A stretch of DNA of 64,000 bases, taken from Gammaproteobacteria bacterium. GTDB taxonomy: Bacteria > Pseudomonadota > Gammaproteobacteria > SZUA-152. Of this stretch, positions 16,475 through 24,397 are shown in pieces. Location of the stretch: contig JAOUJW010000007.1 of the NCBI GenBank assembly GCA_029882975.1, positions 124,001 to 188,000 on the forward strand. Reading direction: 5' to 3'. Position 1 is the stretch's first letter. Each line of letters begins with the position of its first letter. The position numbers and the translations under genes were made by a program. Under the pieces are notes generated by a model that worked only from the letters and a program-made list of their open reading frames with translations, ran no database searches and had not been told where the DNA came from.

Positions 16475-17725
16475 CTACCCCAACACACTCTTGCTGCGTT
16501 CTAAGGATAAAAAGCTATGCACGGGCGGCAACGGCGCCAGCCAGTCCGGGGCCTCACCCCGAAACGGTTGGCACGCCACCCACGGCTCCGCCTCAGTTAA
16601 AGGACCAATCATGGCTGCCAAGATCGAAGACCAACGATTAAGAGGTCGATAACAGGAAAAACACGCCACCGCCTGCGCGCCCAATGCACTTTTCATCCAA
16701 TAATTGGTACGACCCAAATGCAGTAATACAGCATTGTTGTGGATGGCATATTCCAGATCATCCACCAACATGCACTTGAGCAACTGGTACTCCCGGTTAT
16801 CCTGCTCGGTCACACCAAAAAAAGCACTTTCCACCACGCCATTGACCTTATAGCGGGTATTGAACGCCATTAAACGTTGTCCGAGAAAATAGCCTTCTAT
16901 CTGATAACGCTCCAAAGGTAATTGCCGCCGCAAGGAAACAAAATAGTCCACCCCCAGATACGGACCTTTGGCTTTGGCTCTTTGGTAAACCGCGGCGTAC
17001 AAAGCATCGATTTCCGAATGATAACGTTCCAGATCTGCAAGACTGAGCAAGCGACGCTGCAAAGGTTCTGCGGCACGTCGAATTTGCTTGATGCGGGTGC
17101 GATATTTACTTTTGAGGCTGGCCATGTAGTCGTTTAAACTGTTCCACTGCTGTGGTATGGGTAAGACCATGGTGGGCGGCAAACTCAAAGAGGCATAGCC
17201 ACCAAGCACTTTGGCATGACTCATGTCGTGCTGTAAGTCTTTTAACAGCAACAAACCAAAACCTGCGCGCTTTCGTACTCTCACGCGAACCCGCTCTGCC
17301 ACTGCTTCAAGTAAGGCAGCCCTGTGCTCAGCGTCTACATGCTCTGCAAACAGCAAACCCTGTACACCCGTACTGACCACATCACCACAAACGATCATGG
17401 TCACAATGGGTCTACGACTCAAGCAACGTACGATCGCCACACGCTGCAGCGCTCTAAACCAATTTGCATCCACCAAAAGGTCGTTGAGGCTCAGGCTATA
17501 CTGCTGAAAAATCAGTAATGCACACGCCCGTCCCTGCTCGGAAACCACCGCGTAGTGAAACTGTAAACCACGTTGACGCAATATACCTTCTTGTGCCGCC
17601 AGAAAAGGCGCACCCTGAAACAGACCGGTATCGGCGGTATCCAACTGCTGCCACACCAATGGCGGTATGTCATGCACAGTGCCGTACAATTGGATAGTGG
17701 CTTTCATGACTTTCGTAGCTTTCAT
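16475..17725 (-). CDS. FemAB/GNAT-like N-acyltransferase of the biosynthetic operon
   Basis: 416 residues. The central part (about 185-370) resembles the FemAB/BioF2-like GNAT superfamily: LKSKYRTRIKQIRRA is the basic segment typical of these proteins, followed by YHSEIDALYAAVYQRAKAKG and the strand AFNTRYKVNGVVESAFFGV. Relatives transfer aminoacyl or acyl groups to amines; in this cluster it could N-acylate the amino acid activated by the NRPS-like protein (inference). It overlaps the upstream hydroxylase gene by 4 bp (ATGA). The first 33 bases contain a near-duplicate (ATGAAAGCTACGAAAGTC then ATGAAAGCC), so the Met at residue 7 is an alternative start. Confidence 0.75.
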   Translation of the reverse strand: MKATKVMKATIQLYGTVHDIPPLVWQQLDTADTGLFQGAPFLAAQEGILRQRGLQFHYAVVSEQGRACALLIFQQYSLSLNDLLVDANWFRALQRVAIVRCLSRRPIVTMIVCGDVVSTGVQGLLFAEHVDAEHRAALLEAVAERVRVRVRKRAGFGLLLLKDLQHDMSHAKVLGGYASLSLPPTMVLPIPQQWNSLNDYMASLKSKYRTRIKQIRRAAEPLQRRLLSLADLERYHSEIDALYAAVYQRAKAKGPYLGVDYFVSLRRQLPLERYQIEGYFLGQRLMAFNTRYKVNGVVESAFFGVTEQDNREYQLLKCMLVDDLEYAIHNNAVLLHLGRTNYWMKSALGAQAVACFSCYRPLNRWSSILAAMIGPLTEAEPWVACQPFRGEAPDWLAPLPPVHSFLSLERSKSVLG

Positions 17726-18711
17726 GGCTTTCGCACCGAGTGCGTCATAGTGGACTTAAGCCGCGTTATAACATCACGACAGATCTTCCCGGTGGATCGA
17801 AACGGCTGCTCTCGGTCCGTCAAACCAACCGTAAAAGGTGCACGCATTAAGTCCCAAAACCCCAGCGGATAGTGGTGATTCCTCACACCCACATCTGTAG
17901 CGTTACGATGAGGAAACCACCAGGTGCCGAATAGTAAATCCCAAAAGATAAAGGTATTGCCAAAATTGTGATTGGAAACCTGCGGCTCTCTGGCATGATG
18001 CCAACGATGCAGCTCCGAAGTACTCATGACATAGTTAAGCAAGCCATAGCGAATATTAATATTGGAATGTTGAAAAAATGCATGGATGTCGAACAACACA
18101 AAATACAGCGCCAAGACTTTTGCATCGATGCCAAGAAAATAAAAAGGTAGTATACCGAACACGAACAACATAGCCGTTTCCAGAGGATGATCGCGCCCCA
18201 CATTGAGCCAGTACAGTTTTTGCGGCGAGTGATGCACGGCGTGAAAACGCCACAACCAGGGCCATTGATGCAAAGCGCGGTGCATCCAATAAATGGCAAA
18301 ATCCACCATTAACATGATCACCACTGTCTGCAACAACAGCGGCCAATGATGCGGCCAAACCGCTAGGGCTTGTGGTTGTGATAACACCTTGCTGTCCAGC
18401 GCCAACAAAAATGCCGTCGCCAAAATCAATTCCGGTAATAGAAACTGCATCAATACCAGAAAACTCAGATCGGTAGGAACATCCTTGCGATTGGGCAACC
18501 AGTACCGCTGAAAGGGATAACGCCATTCCAGTAACGCAATACAAACCACCGCCAGCAACACAGGCAGATAAACACTCCAGGCCAATCCCAGTTCCAGGTC
18601 CAGTAAGCACCAATGCAGTAACAAGGCACCCAACATAACCGCCAGGTAGCTCATACTGGATAGCGGCGAACCGCTTTCAGATTTAGATACCGCGCTATGG
18701 GAATGTGTCAC
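17722..18711 (-). CDS. Membrane fatty acid/sterol hydroxylase, second copy in operon
   Basis: 329 residues with four to five membrane helices and the diiron His cluster: HRALHQWPWLWRFHAVHHS (about residues 142-160), a His-rich middle (HAFFQHSN) and ELHRWHHARE (about 237-246). This is the sterol desaturase superfamily, membrane oxygen-dependent hydroxylases acting on lipid chains. It is a clear paralogue of the next gene upstream and begins 4 bp after it ends. Two copies in one operon suggest two hydroxylations of one lipid product, or a heteromeric enzyme (inference). Both are only distantly like the superfamily member at 5791-6654. Confidence 0.87.
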   Translation of the reverse strand: MTHSHSAVSKSESGSPLSSMSYLAVMLGALLLHWCLLDLELGLAWSVYLPVLLAVVCIALLEWRYPFQRYWLPNRKDVPTDLSFLVLMQFLLPELILATAFLLALDSKVLSQPQALAVWPHHWPLLLQTVVIMLMVDFAIYWMHRALHQWPWLWRFHAVHHSPQKLYWLNVGRDHPLETAMLFVFGILPFYFLGIDAKVLALYFVLFDIHAFFQHSNINIRYGLLNYVMSTSELHRWHHAREPQVSNHNFGNTFIFWDLLFGTWWFPHRNATDVGVRNHHYPLGFWDLMRAPFTVGLTDREQPFRSTGKICRDVITRLKSTMTHSVRKP

Positions 18712-18715
18712 CCAG

Positions 18716-19681
18716 TCAGCCCTCCGCTTGTTGCGCTCGACGCAAACGCTTAACTCGATGTAACAACCGTTGCGCTAACTCGGCATAAGTGCTAAACGGC
18801 AGTTCCCGATCCGCCAACCCCTTAATAAACGGTGTCCGCATTTGATTGAAGAATCCCTGAGGATAATTGTCATTTTTTAATCCAATATCGTGAAATTGCG
18901 CATGAGGAAAATACCAGGTACCGAACAGCATATCCCAGATACTTAAGGTGTTACCAAAATTGTGCTCTGAAAGCTGCGTATCACGAGCATGATGCCATCG
19001 GTGCAACTCGGAGGTGCTCAGCAAATAATTTAAGAAGCCGTAAGAAATATTAATATTGGAATGCTGGAAAAAAGCATGGGAACCGAAGATCACCACAAAA
19101 AAAGCCAATACCGATTCATTGACACCCATGACCATAAAGGGCATTAAGCCAAAGCCAAACAGAAACAAGGCTTCCAGGGCATGATCGTGGTGCACATTGA
19201 GCCAATACAATTTTTTCACCGAATGGTGTACAGCATGAAAACGCCACAGCACAGGAATACCATGCAGGCCCCGATGTACCCAATAGGTGGAAAAATCAAT
19301 GAGCAGTGCCATCAGCACAAACTGGGCTAGCACAGGCCAATCATGGGGCCACCAATGGCTCAGTGTCTCGCTACTGAGAACGCCGGACTGAGCCAGGGCA
19401 AACAACACCAACATCAGCGCCAACTGCGGCAGAATCATTTGCAAAAACACCAAAAAGGTGAGGTCTGTGGCTATGTCACTTTTATCAGGACACCAGGGCT
19501 TATGGAAGGGGTAGTAACGCTCCAATAAGTTAATCGCCACAATGGAAAATATCACCGGCACATAGGCAGCCACCGCCAAGGGAATGGAGGCCCATAACAG
19601 CAAAAAATGTAATCCCAAAGCCGAAGCCATCACCGCCGGATAGGCCAGGCGCAGCCCCCATGTTTCCAGGTTTCTAACCAT
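18716..19681 (-). CDS. Membrane fatty acid/sterol hydroxylase, first gene of biosynthetic operon
   Basis: 321 residues, paralogue of its downstream neighbour along its whole length. The metal-binding His motifs are HRGLHGIPVLWRFHAVHHS (about 144-162), HAFFQHSN and ELHRWHHARD (about 238-247), conserved at the same spacing as in the partner. It is the promoter-proximal gene of the six-gene operon ending with the P450. The 264-bp region upstream must carry the operon promoter; I find no lux box there, so control by the nearby LuxR protein is not supported by sequence. Confidence 0.87.
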   Translation of the reverse strand: MVRNLETWGLRLAYPAVMASALGLHFLLLWASIPLAVAAYVPVIFSIVAINLLERYYPFHKPWCPDKSDIATDLTFLVFLQMILPQLALMLVLFALAQSGVLSSETLSHWWPHDWPVLAQFVLMALLIDFSTYWVHRGLHGIPVLWRFHAVHHSVKKLYWLNVHHDHALEALFLFGFGLMPFMVMGVNESVLAFFVVIFGSHAFFQHSNINISYGFLNYLLSTSELHRWHHARDTQLSEHNFGNTLSIWDMLFGTWYFPHAQFHDIGLKNDNYPQGFFNQMRTPFIKGLADRELPFSTYAELAQRLLHRVKRLRRAQQAEG

Positions 19682-19906
19682 TGACCACCTGTTTTTATGC
19701 TTTCAGCCACCACCACCCAGTGACCTACTTTTCATACTAAGGGTATAACGCAGGAATCAGACAACACCGTCGCATAGAAATCGATGCACGGCCCCAGACT
19801 GCTAACATATGCTAACTGCTTTAAAAGAGATATAGTACTAAATCATTAGTTGCGAGGTTAGATTTTTTGATGCACTCGACTTGCGTTACCCTATCAAGGG
19901 CTACCC

Positions 19907-19951
19907 AACCAGGGTATAGCAAACCAGGGTTTAGCAAACCAAGAGCTAGCA
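19907..19951. repeat. Short tandem repeat, 3 x 15 bp
   Basis: Three consecutive copies of AACCAGGGTATAGCA with 0, 1 and 4 changes, spanning the 3' end of the Mth938-like gene and running into the space before the hydroxylase operon. Function unknown. Confidence 0.75.
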
Positions 19952-20293
19952 ACTCAAGTGAAAAGCCGCCACCACCTTGTCCGGATTTTGCTCGGCTAAG
20001 CGATTATATAAGTTGACCGCCTCGCCGGTTTTCTCCTGTATTAAGGTAATACCGTGATCTTGTAAATATTGCTTGGTTTCCGCTGCAATTTGCATTCGAC
20101 CAAAATAGCCGGTACCCACCACCAGGGTTTGCGGTTCTGCGGCCAGAATGAGACTTAAATCCTCGATTTGCAGTTGATGCCCGTCTTTACGCCACCAGGA
20201 ATCTTCCACACGCTGTGGTGTGATGATTAAATCCGATGTGTAGGCTTGGTCGCCCACATCGAGTTTGCCAAATTCGTAGCTGGAAACGTGCAT
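19946..20293 (-). CDS. Mth938-like (DUF498) domain protein
   Basis: 115 residues matching the Mth938/NDUFAF3-like fold: the strand TSDLIITPQRVEDSWW, the central LSLILAAEPQTLVVGTGYFGRM with the characteristic GTG, and the alpha/beta end including LIQEKTGEAVNLYNRL. The bacterial role is unknown; the eukaryotic relative assists complex I assembly. I choose the ATG at 20293, which has GGAGGA 5-6 nt upstream. Longer readings to 20407 include low-complexity sequence with repeated GGTACTG units and are unlikely to be translated. Confidence 0.82.
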   Translation of the reverse strand: MHVSSYEFGKLDVGDQAYTSDLIITPQRVEDSWWRKDGHQLQIEDLSLILAAEPQTLVVGTGYFGRMQIAAETKQYLQDHGITLIQEKTGEAVNLYNRLAEQNPDKVVAAFHLSC

Positions 20294-20425
20294 AAGGTCC
20301 TCCGCTGCCTGCGGCTTGCTCACAGGGACTGCAAATCGGTACTGTAAAAATGTACTGCAAAAAGGTACTGTGAATTGGGATAGAGTATCCAGCAATATCG
20401 GTGCCAACCCCGACGCTGCTTTGAC

Positions 20426-21448
20426 TCACCCCCCCAAACCTTTGCGGGGATCAAACTGCCCTGCCCTTTGTAATGCTCTATAGGCTTCCTTGGCTTCCTC
20501 TGTATCCGCTGGGGGTAACACCACTTTCAAAATCACGAACAAATCACCCGCTGAGGCGCTGCCGTTACCAGCGGGAATCCCTCGTCCTTTCAAACGTAAT
20601 TTTCTACCGTTGGCCGAACCGGCGGGGATCTTCAGATCTACCTTACCCGCAGGGGTAGGAGCCTGTACCGAAGCCCCCAGCGCCAGTTCCCAAGGCGCCA
20701 CCGGTAACTCCACCGTGACATCGTGGCCTTCCACTTGGTATAAAGGATGGGGTTTGAAATCAATTTCCAAATACAAATCTCCGGCTTTGCCAGCCCCCAT
20801 GCCAGGATCACCTTGCCCGCTCAAGCGTATTTTCTTGCCTTTAACCACCCCTTTGGGGATACGCACGTTCAAGGTCTGTTTTTGTTGCCGGGGACGCCCA
20901 TTAGCTCCCAACACCGTTTTGTCCAGGCTCAGCTGACGCGTAGCGCCTTCATAAGCATCCAACAAATCGATCACAACCGTGGCGTGACGATCTCCGCCGT
21001 AAGAAAAAAACGAATCCTGAGATTGACCGCCCCTGGAACGCGCACCCCCGGAAGCACCACTAAATCCCGATATATCATCTCCAAACAAGTTTTCGAAAAA
21101 ATCACTGAAGGGCGAATCCTTTCCACCACCAAACCCTCTGCCGGAACCTCTCCCGGAACCTCCAAAGCCACTGCGATGAAACTCAAAACCGCTGTCCCAC
21201 CCCGGCGGCGGATGAAACTCCTGCCCCGCTTTCCATTGACTGCCGAGGCGGTCGTAAGCCTTGCGCTTTTTCGGGTCCTTGAGCACCTCATAGGCTTCCC
21301 CCAACTCCTTAAAACGCGCCTCCGCATCAGCCTCCTTGCTCACATCCGGATGGTATTTCCGCGCCAACACCCGGTAAGCCCGTTTCACCTGCTCCGGCGT
21401 AGCATCACGCTTCAGCTCCATAATTTTGTAATAGTCTTTATATTCCAA
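20426..21448 (-). CDS. cbpA: DnaJ-family co-chaperone, CbpA-like
   Basis: 340 residues. The J domain (1-70) has the YHPDVS motif (HPD near residue 33) that stimulates DnaK ATPase. A Gly/Phe-rich segment follows (about 85-150), then two C-terminal substrate-binding domains (about 165-330) starting [18 protein letters not shown]. No CxxCxGxG zinc repeats are present, so it is a type II J protein like CbpA rather than DnaJ. It probably works with DnaK in the cytoplasm and may bind DNA. It is a single gene, separated from the rtc operon by a strong terminator. cbpA is used by similarity of architecture. Confidence 0.88.
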   Translation of the reverse strand: MEYKDYYKIMELKRDATPEQVKRAYRVLARKYHPDVSKEADAEARFKELGEAYEVLKDPKKRKAYDRLGSQWKAGQEFHPPPGWDSGFEFHRSGFGGSGRGSGRGFGGGKDSPFSDFFENLFGDDISGFSGASGGARSRGGQSQDSFFSYGGDRHATVVIDLLDAYEGATRQLSLDKTVLGANGRPRQQKQTLNVRIPKGVVKGKKIRLSGQGDPGMGAGKAGDLYLEIDFKPHPLYQVEGHDVTVELPVAPWELALGASVQAPTPAGKVDLKIPAGSANGRKLRLKGRGIPAGNGSASAGDLFVILKVVLPPADTEEAKEAYRALQRAGQFDPRKGLGG

Positions 21449-21565
21449 AGCGTTTGCCTTAATTTACTCTGTACGTAAAATAAACAGTTTCTGTGCCATT
21501 GCACTGATATTTAAGTATAGGCATTGCTTTGCAATCCAAGCGATCAAGTAAATTATTGCTGCAAC

Positions 21566-21602
21566 ACAAAAAAACCGACCCATGGTAACACCATGGGTCG
21601 GT
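21566..21602 (-). terminator. Rho-independent terminator of the rtcBA operon
   Basis: Perfect 13-bp stem ACCGACCCATGGT / ACCATGGGTCGGT with a 3-nt loop, followed on the minus strand by a run of T residues. It ends transcription from rtcB-rtcA and the SPFH remnant before the cbpA gene. Confidence 0.85.
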
Positions 21603-21624
21603 TTGGTATGGGTTCCTTGCAATT

Positions 21625-21793
21625 TTACAGTTTCAAAGTGGACGGGCTTTTCACCAGATCCTTCAACACGCCGTCCAAGCCGGAATACACATCGATGTTG
21701 CCAATGTGTTCGGTGTTTTTTGCAACACCTCCAGCTCTTTCAAGCGCATTAAGGTCGGGTTGCCTTCCATCACTTCGGCGGCGTTGTGCGGAA
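21625..21793 (-). pseudogene. C-terminal remnant of an SPFH/slipin gene
   Basis: Directly after the rtcA stop codon the sequence can be read as a slipin-type C-terminus in two frames: NAAEVMEGNPTLMRLKELEV, then after a frame change near 21715-21730 EHIGNIDVYSGLDGVLKDL, ending at a TAA at 21625-21627. Slipin genes commonly accompany rtcB/rtcA. Here the N-terminal and central SPFH domain is missing and the remainder is frameshifted, so no product is expected. The placement suggests a third gene of the operon was deleted up to the rtcA stop. Confidence 0.65.
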
Positions 21794-22804
21794 TTACAGC
21801 TGGACTTCCCAGCAGTCCTTTTCCAATTCCACCAATTCAAACCGTTTCTCCGTAAAGCGGTGAATCACGTCCACATTGGTGAGGGTATGCAAGCTGGGCT
21901 TGAGTGTGCGAAACACGCCGCCGCAAGCAATCACCATGGGCAACAACAATTGATCCGCCAAATGTTCTCCCACTGCCGCCGGCGACTGCTGGTAACGCCG
22001 CAAAGCTTTCACGGCTCGCTTGGCCACCTGCTCTGCGCTCACACCGATTTTGCCGCAATACTCCACCACCTCGGCGCAATGCTCATGCTGCAAGCGTAAG
22101 GACAACACATTGCCACTGCCCAAACACGAAACCCAATCAGCACGTAGGTCTTGCTGCTCCCAGCCACAACATTTGGCGACTTCGGCCAACTCTCGCTCCG
22201 CCACATGAGCGGGGATATTGACACTGGTGGCCACGGCTTGTTTGGCTTTCAGTGCGCCTGCTTGGCACAAGTCCAATGCCTTGCTGTGGCTTAAGGGTTT
22301 TATAACCGCCTGCCAACGACCGCCCCCTTGCGGATAAAATCCGTGGCGATCCAATTGCAACTCCACGTCAAAACCCATATGGCGTAATACGGGCACAAAA
22401 GCCAGTTGCGCAAAGTCAAAGCTGGGGGCAAACATATTGTGCGTGCCGCCTTCAAATTTCACTCGGGACTCACCATCTGCGAGCACTAAAGCAGGCAACA
22501 CAGTTTGGAAAATCAACAAGGTGCTACCGGCGGTACCCACCACAAATTCATACTCGCCGGCGGTAATGGCTCCGGGCTTGAAAGTGATTTCCGTGGAACC
22601 CACCTCGGCACCGCTCACTTGGGCATTGCAGATTTGCTGCGCCGCTTTAACGCAGGCCAAGTGCTGACGCATTAAGCCGGGCTTGGAACGTCCCGCGCGA
22701 ATGTTTTTTATATGCACATCCGAGCCGGTCACCATGGCCATGCTCAAGCTGCTACGCAAGATCTGGCCGCCGCCTTCGCCTTTTGAACCGTCAATTTGTA
22801 ACAT
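21794..22804 (-). CDS. rtcA: RNA 3'-terminal phosphate cyclase
   Basis: 336 residues, full family length. It opens IDGSKGEGGGQILRSSLSMA, the substrate- and nucleotide-binding start of RtcA, and includes GTAGSTLLIFQTVLPAL (about 93-109). The catalytic His that is adenylylated lies in EHLADQLLLPM (about 280). RtcA converts an RNA 3'-phosphate to a 2',3'-cyclic phosphate using ATP, making ends that RtcB can use. It is transcribed after rtcB from the same strand, 156 bp downstream, under the sigma54-type promoter before rtcB. Confidence 0.95.
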   Translation of the reverse strand: MLQIDGSKGEGGGQILRSSLSMAMVTGSDVHIKNIRAGRSKPGLMRQHLACVKAAQQICNAQVSGAEVGSTEITFKPGAITAGEYEFVVGTAGSTLLIFQTVLPALVLADGESRVKFEGGTHNMFAPSFDFAQLAFVPVLRHMGFDVELQLDRHGFYPQGGGRWQAVIKPLSHSKALDLCQAGALKAKQAVATSVNIPAHVAERELAEVAKCCGWEQQDLRADWVSCLGSGNVLSLRLQHEHCAEVVEYCGKIGVSAEQVAKRAVKALRRYQQSPAAVGEHLADQLLLPMVIACGGVFRTLKPSLHTLTNVDVIHRFTEKRFELVELEKDCWEVQL

Positions 22805-22871
22805 CGTAAAACCTTCTATTTACTTTTTGTGTCGTACAGCTTATTTCATTAGCGCCCTTCTCACCATTGAG

Positions 22872-22934
22872 AAGGGCTTTCCATTTCACCCGCTAAGGGC
22901 TTTCCCATTTCACCCGCTAAGGGCTTTCCGCTTT
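22872..22934. repeat. Tandem repeat between rtcB and rtcA, about 2.7 x 24 bp
   Basis: Two near-perfect copies of AAGGGCTTTCCATTTCACCC-GCT (23 and 24 bp) and a partial third, filling the 156-bp rtcB-rtcA gap. On the transcript it could form repeated G/A-rich elements. It is not tRNA- or Y-RNA-like by eye. Confidence 0.8.
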
Positions 22935-22960
22935 CCACCACTTACCTGTTTGGGACCGCT

Positions 22961-24196
22961 CTACCCTTTAACACACACCACCTGGCGCAGGGTATGAACG
23001 ATTTCTACCAAATCCTTTTGCGCTGCCATTACCCGGTCTATGGGTTTGTAGGCTGCCGGGGTTTCATCAATGACACCGGCATCTTTACGGCATTCCACGT
23101 CTTTGGTGGCTTCCACGTGCTCCGCCAGACTCACCAGCTTCTTAGCCTGGGTACGTGACATTACCCGCCCCGCACCGTGGCTGCAGCTGTGGAAACTTTC
23201 CTCGTTACCCAAACCGCGGACGATAAAAGAACGCGCTCCCATGCTGCCCGGAATAATTCCCAGTTCACCCTCGCGAGCCCGCACCGCTCCTTTGCGGGTT
23301 ACCAATACGTTCTTACCGTAGTGGTGCTCACGTGACACGTAGTTGTGGTGACAGTTCACCGCTTCCACATGAGTTTCAAACGCCAGCGGTATCTGACCAC
23401 GCAAGGCCGTAACCACTCGAGCCATCATCACTTCGCGATTGATGCGGGCAAATTCCTGCGCCCATTGCACTGCTTCCACATACTGATCGAAGTGTTCCGT
23501 GCCTTCCGGTAAATAAGCCAGATCACGATCCGGCAATTGGATTAACCAGCGCTCCATATCCTTACGAGCCAATTCAATAAAGTGCGTACCGATGCGATTA
23601 CCCACACCGCGAGAACCGCTGTGCAGCATAATCCAAACGGCTTCGTTCTCATCCAAACACACTTCAATAAAGTGATTCCCCGTACCCAAGGTTCCCAGGT
23701 GTATCACGTTGTTGGTGTTTTTCAACACGCCGTGTTTTTCACACAGCAGCGCAAACTGCGGTGCCAATGCACTCCAGGCCTGTGCCACGTCCTCAGGCAC
23801 TTCACCCCAGGAACCCTTATCCCGCTTACCGCGACGACCGTACCCTTCGGAACGACCATGAGGTACGGCTTTCTCAATGGCAGAACGTATACCGGCCAAC
23901 TGATCCGGTAACTGGGACGCATTCAAGGAAGTTTTCACCGCCATCATCCCGCAACCGATATCCACACCCACTGCCGCAGGTATGACTGCACCCAGAGTCG
24001 GTACCACGCTACCGATGGTTGCGCCTTTTCCCAGGTGTACATCCGGCATAGCCGCCACCCACTTATGAATAAAAGGCAGGCCGGCGATATTGCGAAGTTG
24101 TTGGCGCGCTTCGTCTTCAAACGCCACCCCTTTGGTCCATGACTTAACCGGAACACCCTTGTGTTCATTCATGACTTCATAGTTTGTTTCGCACAT
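22961..24196 (-). CDS. rtcB: RNA ligase RtcB (tRNA-splicing/repair ligase)
   Basis: 411 residues, full length. Metal- and GMP-site motifs are present: AAVGVDIGCGM (Asp and Cys ligands, about 75-85), a GTGNHFIEV segment, HHNYVSREHHYGKN, and HSCSHGAGR, which contains the His guanylylated during catalysis (about residue 342). RtcB joins 2',3'-cyclic phosphate or 3'-phosphate RNA ends to 5'-OH ends with GTP and Mn2+. The ATG at 24196 has AGAGGT about 9 nt upstream; a Met at residue 9 is a weaker alternative. It is first gene of rtcBA, divergent from rtcR. Confidence 0.96.
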   Translation of the reverse strand: MCETNYEVMNEHKGVPVKSWTKGVAFEDEARQQLRNIAGLPFIHKWVAAMPDVHLGKGATIGSVVPTLGAVIPAAVGVDIGCGMMAVKTSLNASQLPDQLAGIRSAIEKAVPHGRSEGYGRRGKRDKGSWGEVPEDVAQAWSALAPQFALLCEKHGVLKNTNNVIHLGTLGTGNHFIEVCLDENEAVWIMLHSGSRGVGNRIGTHFIELARKDMERWLIQLPDRDLAYLPEGTEHFDQYVEAVQWAQEFARINREVMMARVVTALRGQIPLAFETHVEAVNCHHNYVSREHHYGKNVLVTRKGAVRAREGELGIIPGSMGARSFIVRGLGNEESFHSCSHGAGRVMSRTQAKKLVSLAEHVEATKDVECRKDAGVIDETPAAYKPIDRVMAAQKDLVEIVHTLRQVVCVKG

Positions 24197-24240
24197 CGTT
24201 TGTCTACCTCTACAATTTATTGTGTTTTGCCGTATTGATA

Positions 24241-24258
24241 TTGCAGTCCATGTGCCAA
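24241..24258 (-). promoter_or_regulatory. Sigma54 (RpoN) promoter of rtcBA
   Basis: On the minus strand the sequence reads TTGGCACATGGACTGCAA: the GG of the -24 element and the GC of the -12 element are exactly 10 bp apart, close to TGGCAC-N5-TTGC. It lies about 45 bp upstream of rtcB and divergent to rtcR, a sigma54 activator, as in E. coli. Confidence 0.85.
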
Positions 24259-24397
24259 CTTTGATTTTCGGGAAAAATAATTTATATCTTATTGTAATAA
24301 TTATCTATTATTTCTTTTTTCGCCAAAGAGCGACTGATCTTTTCGTTAACCCAATATAGAATTGTATCCTTTTCGATAGTTTGCTATTTTTAGCGAT

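Noticed and set aside
19682-19906. Possible lux box CTG...CAG upstream of the biosynthetic operon (near 19687-19705)
   Set aside because: Spacing is N12 rather than N10 and the half sites are poor, so it does not support LuxR control.
20747-21478. Long plus-strand frames antisense to the DnaJ-family gene
   Set aside because: They are shadows of the G/C-rich J-protein gene; no start site or domain supports them.
22805-22960. Tandem repeats between rtcB and rtcA as a CRISPR array
   Set aside because: The copies are directly adjacent without spacers and fewer than three complete units exist.
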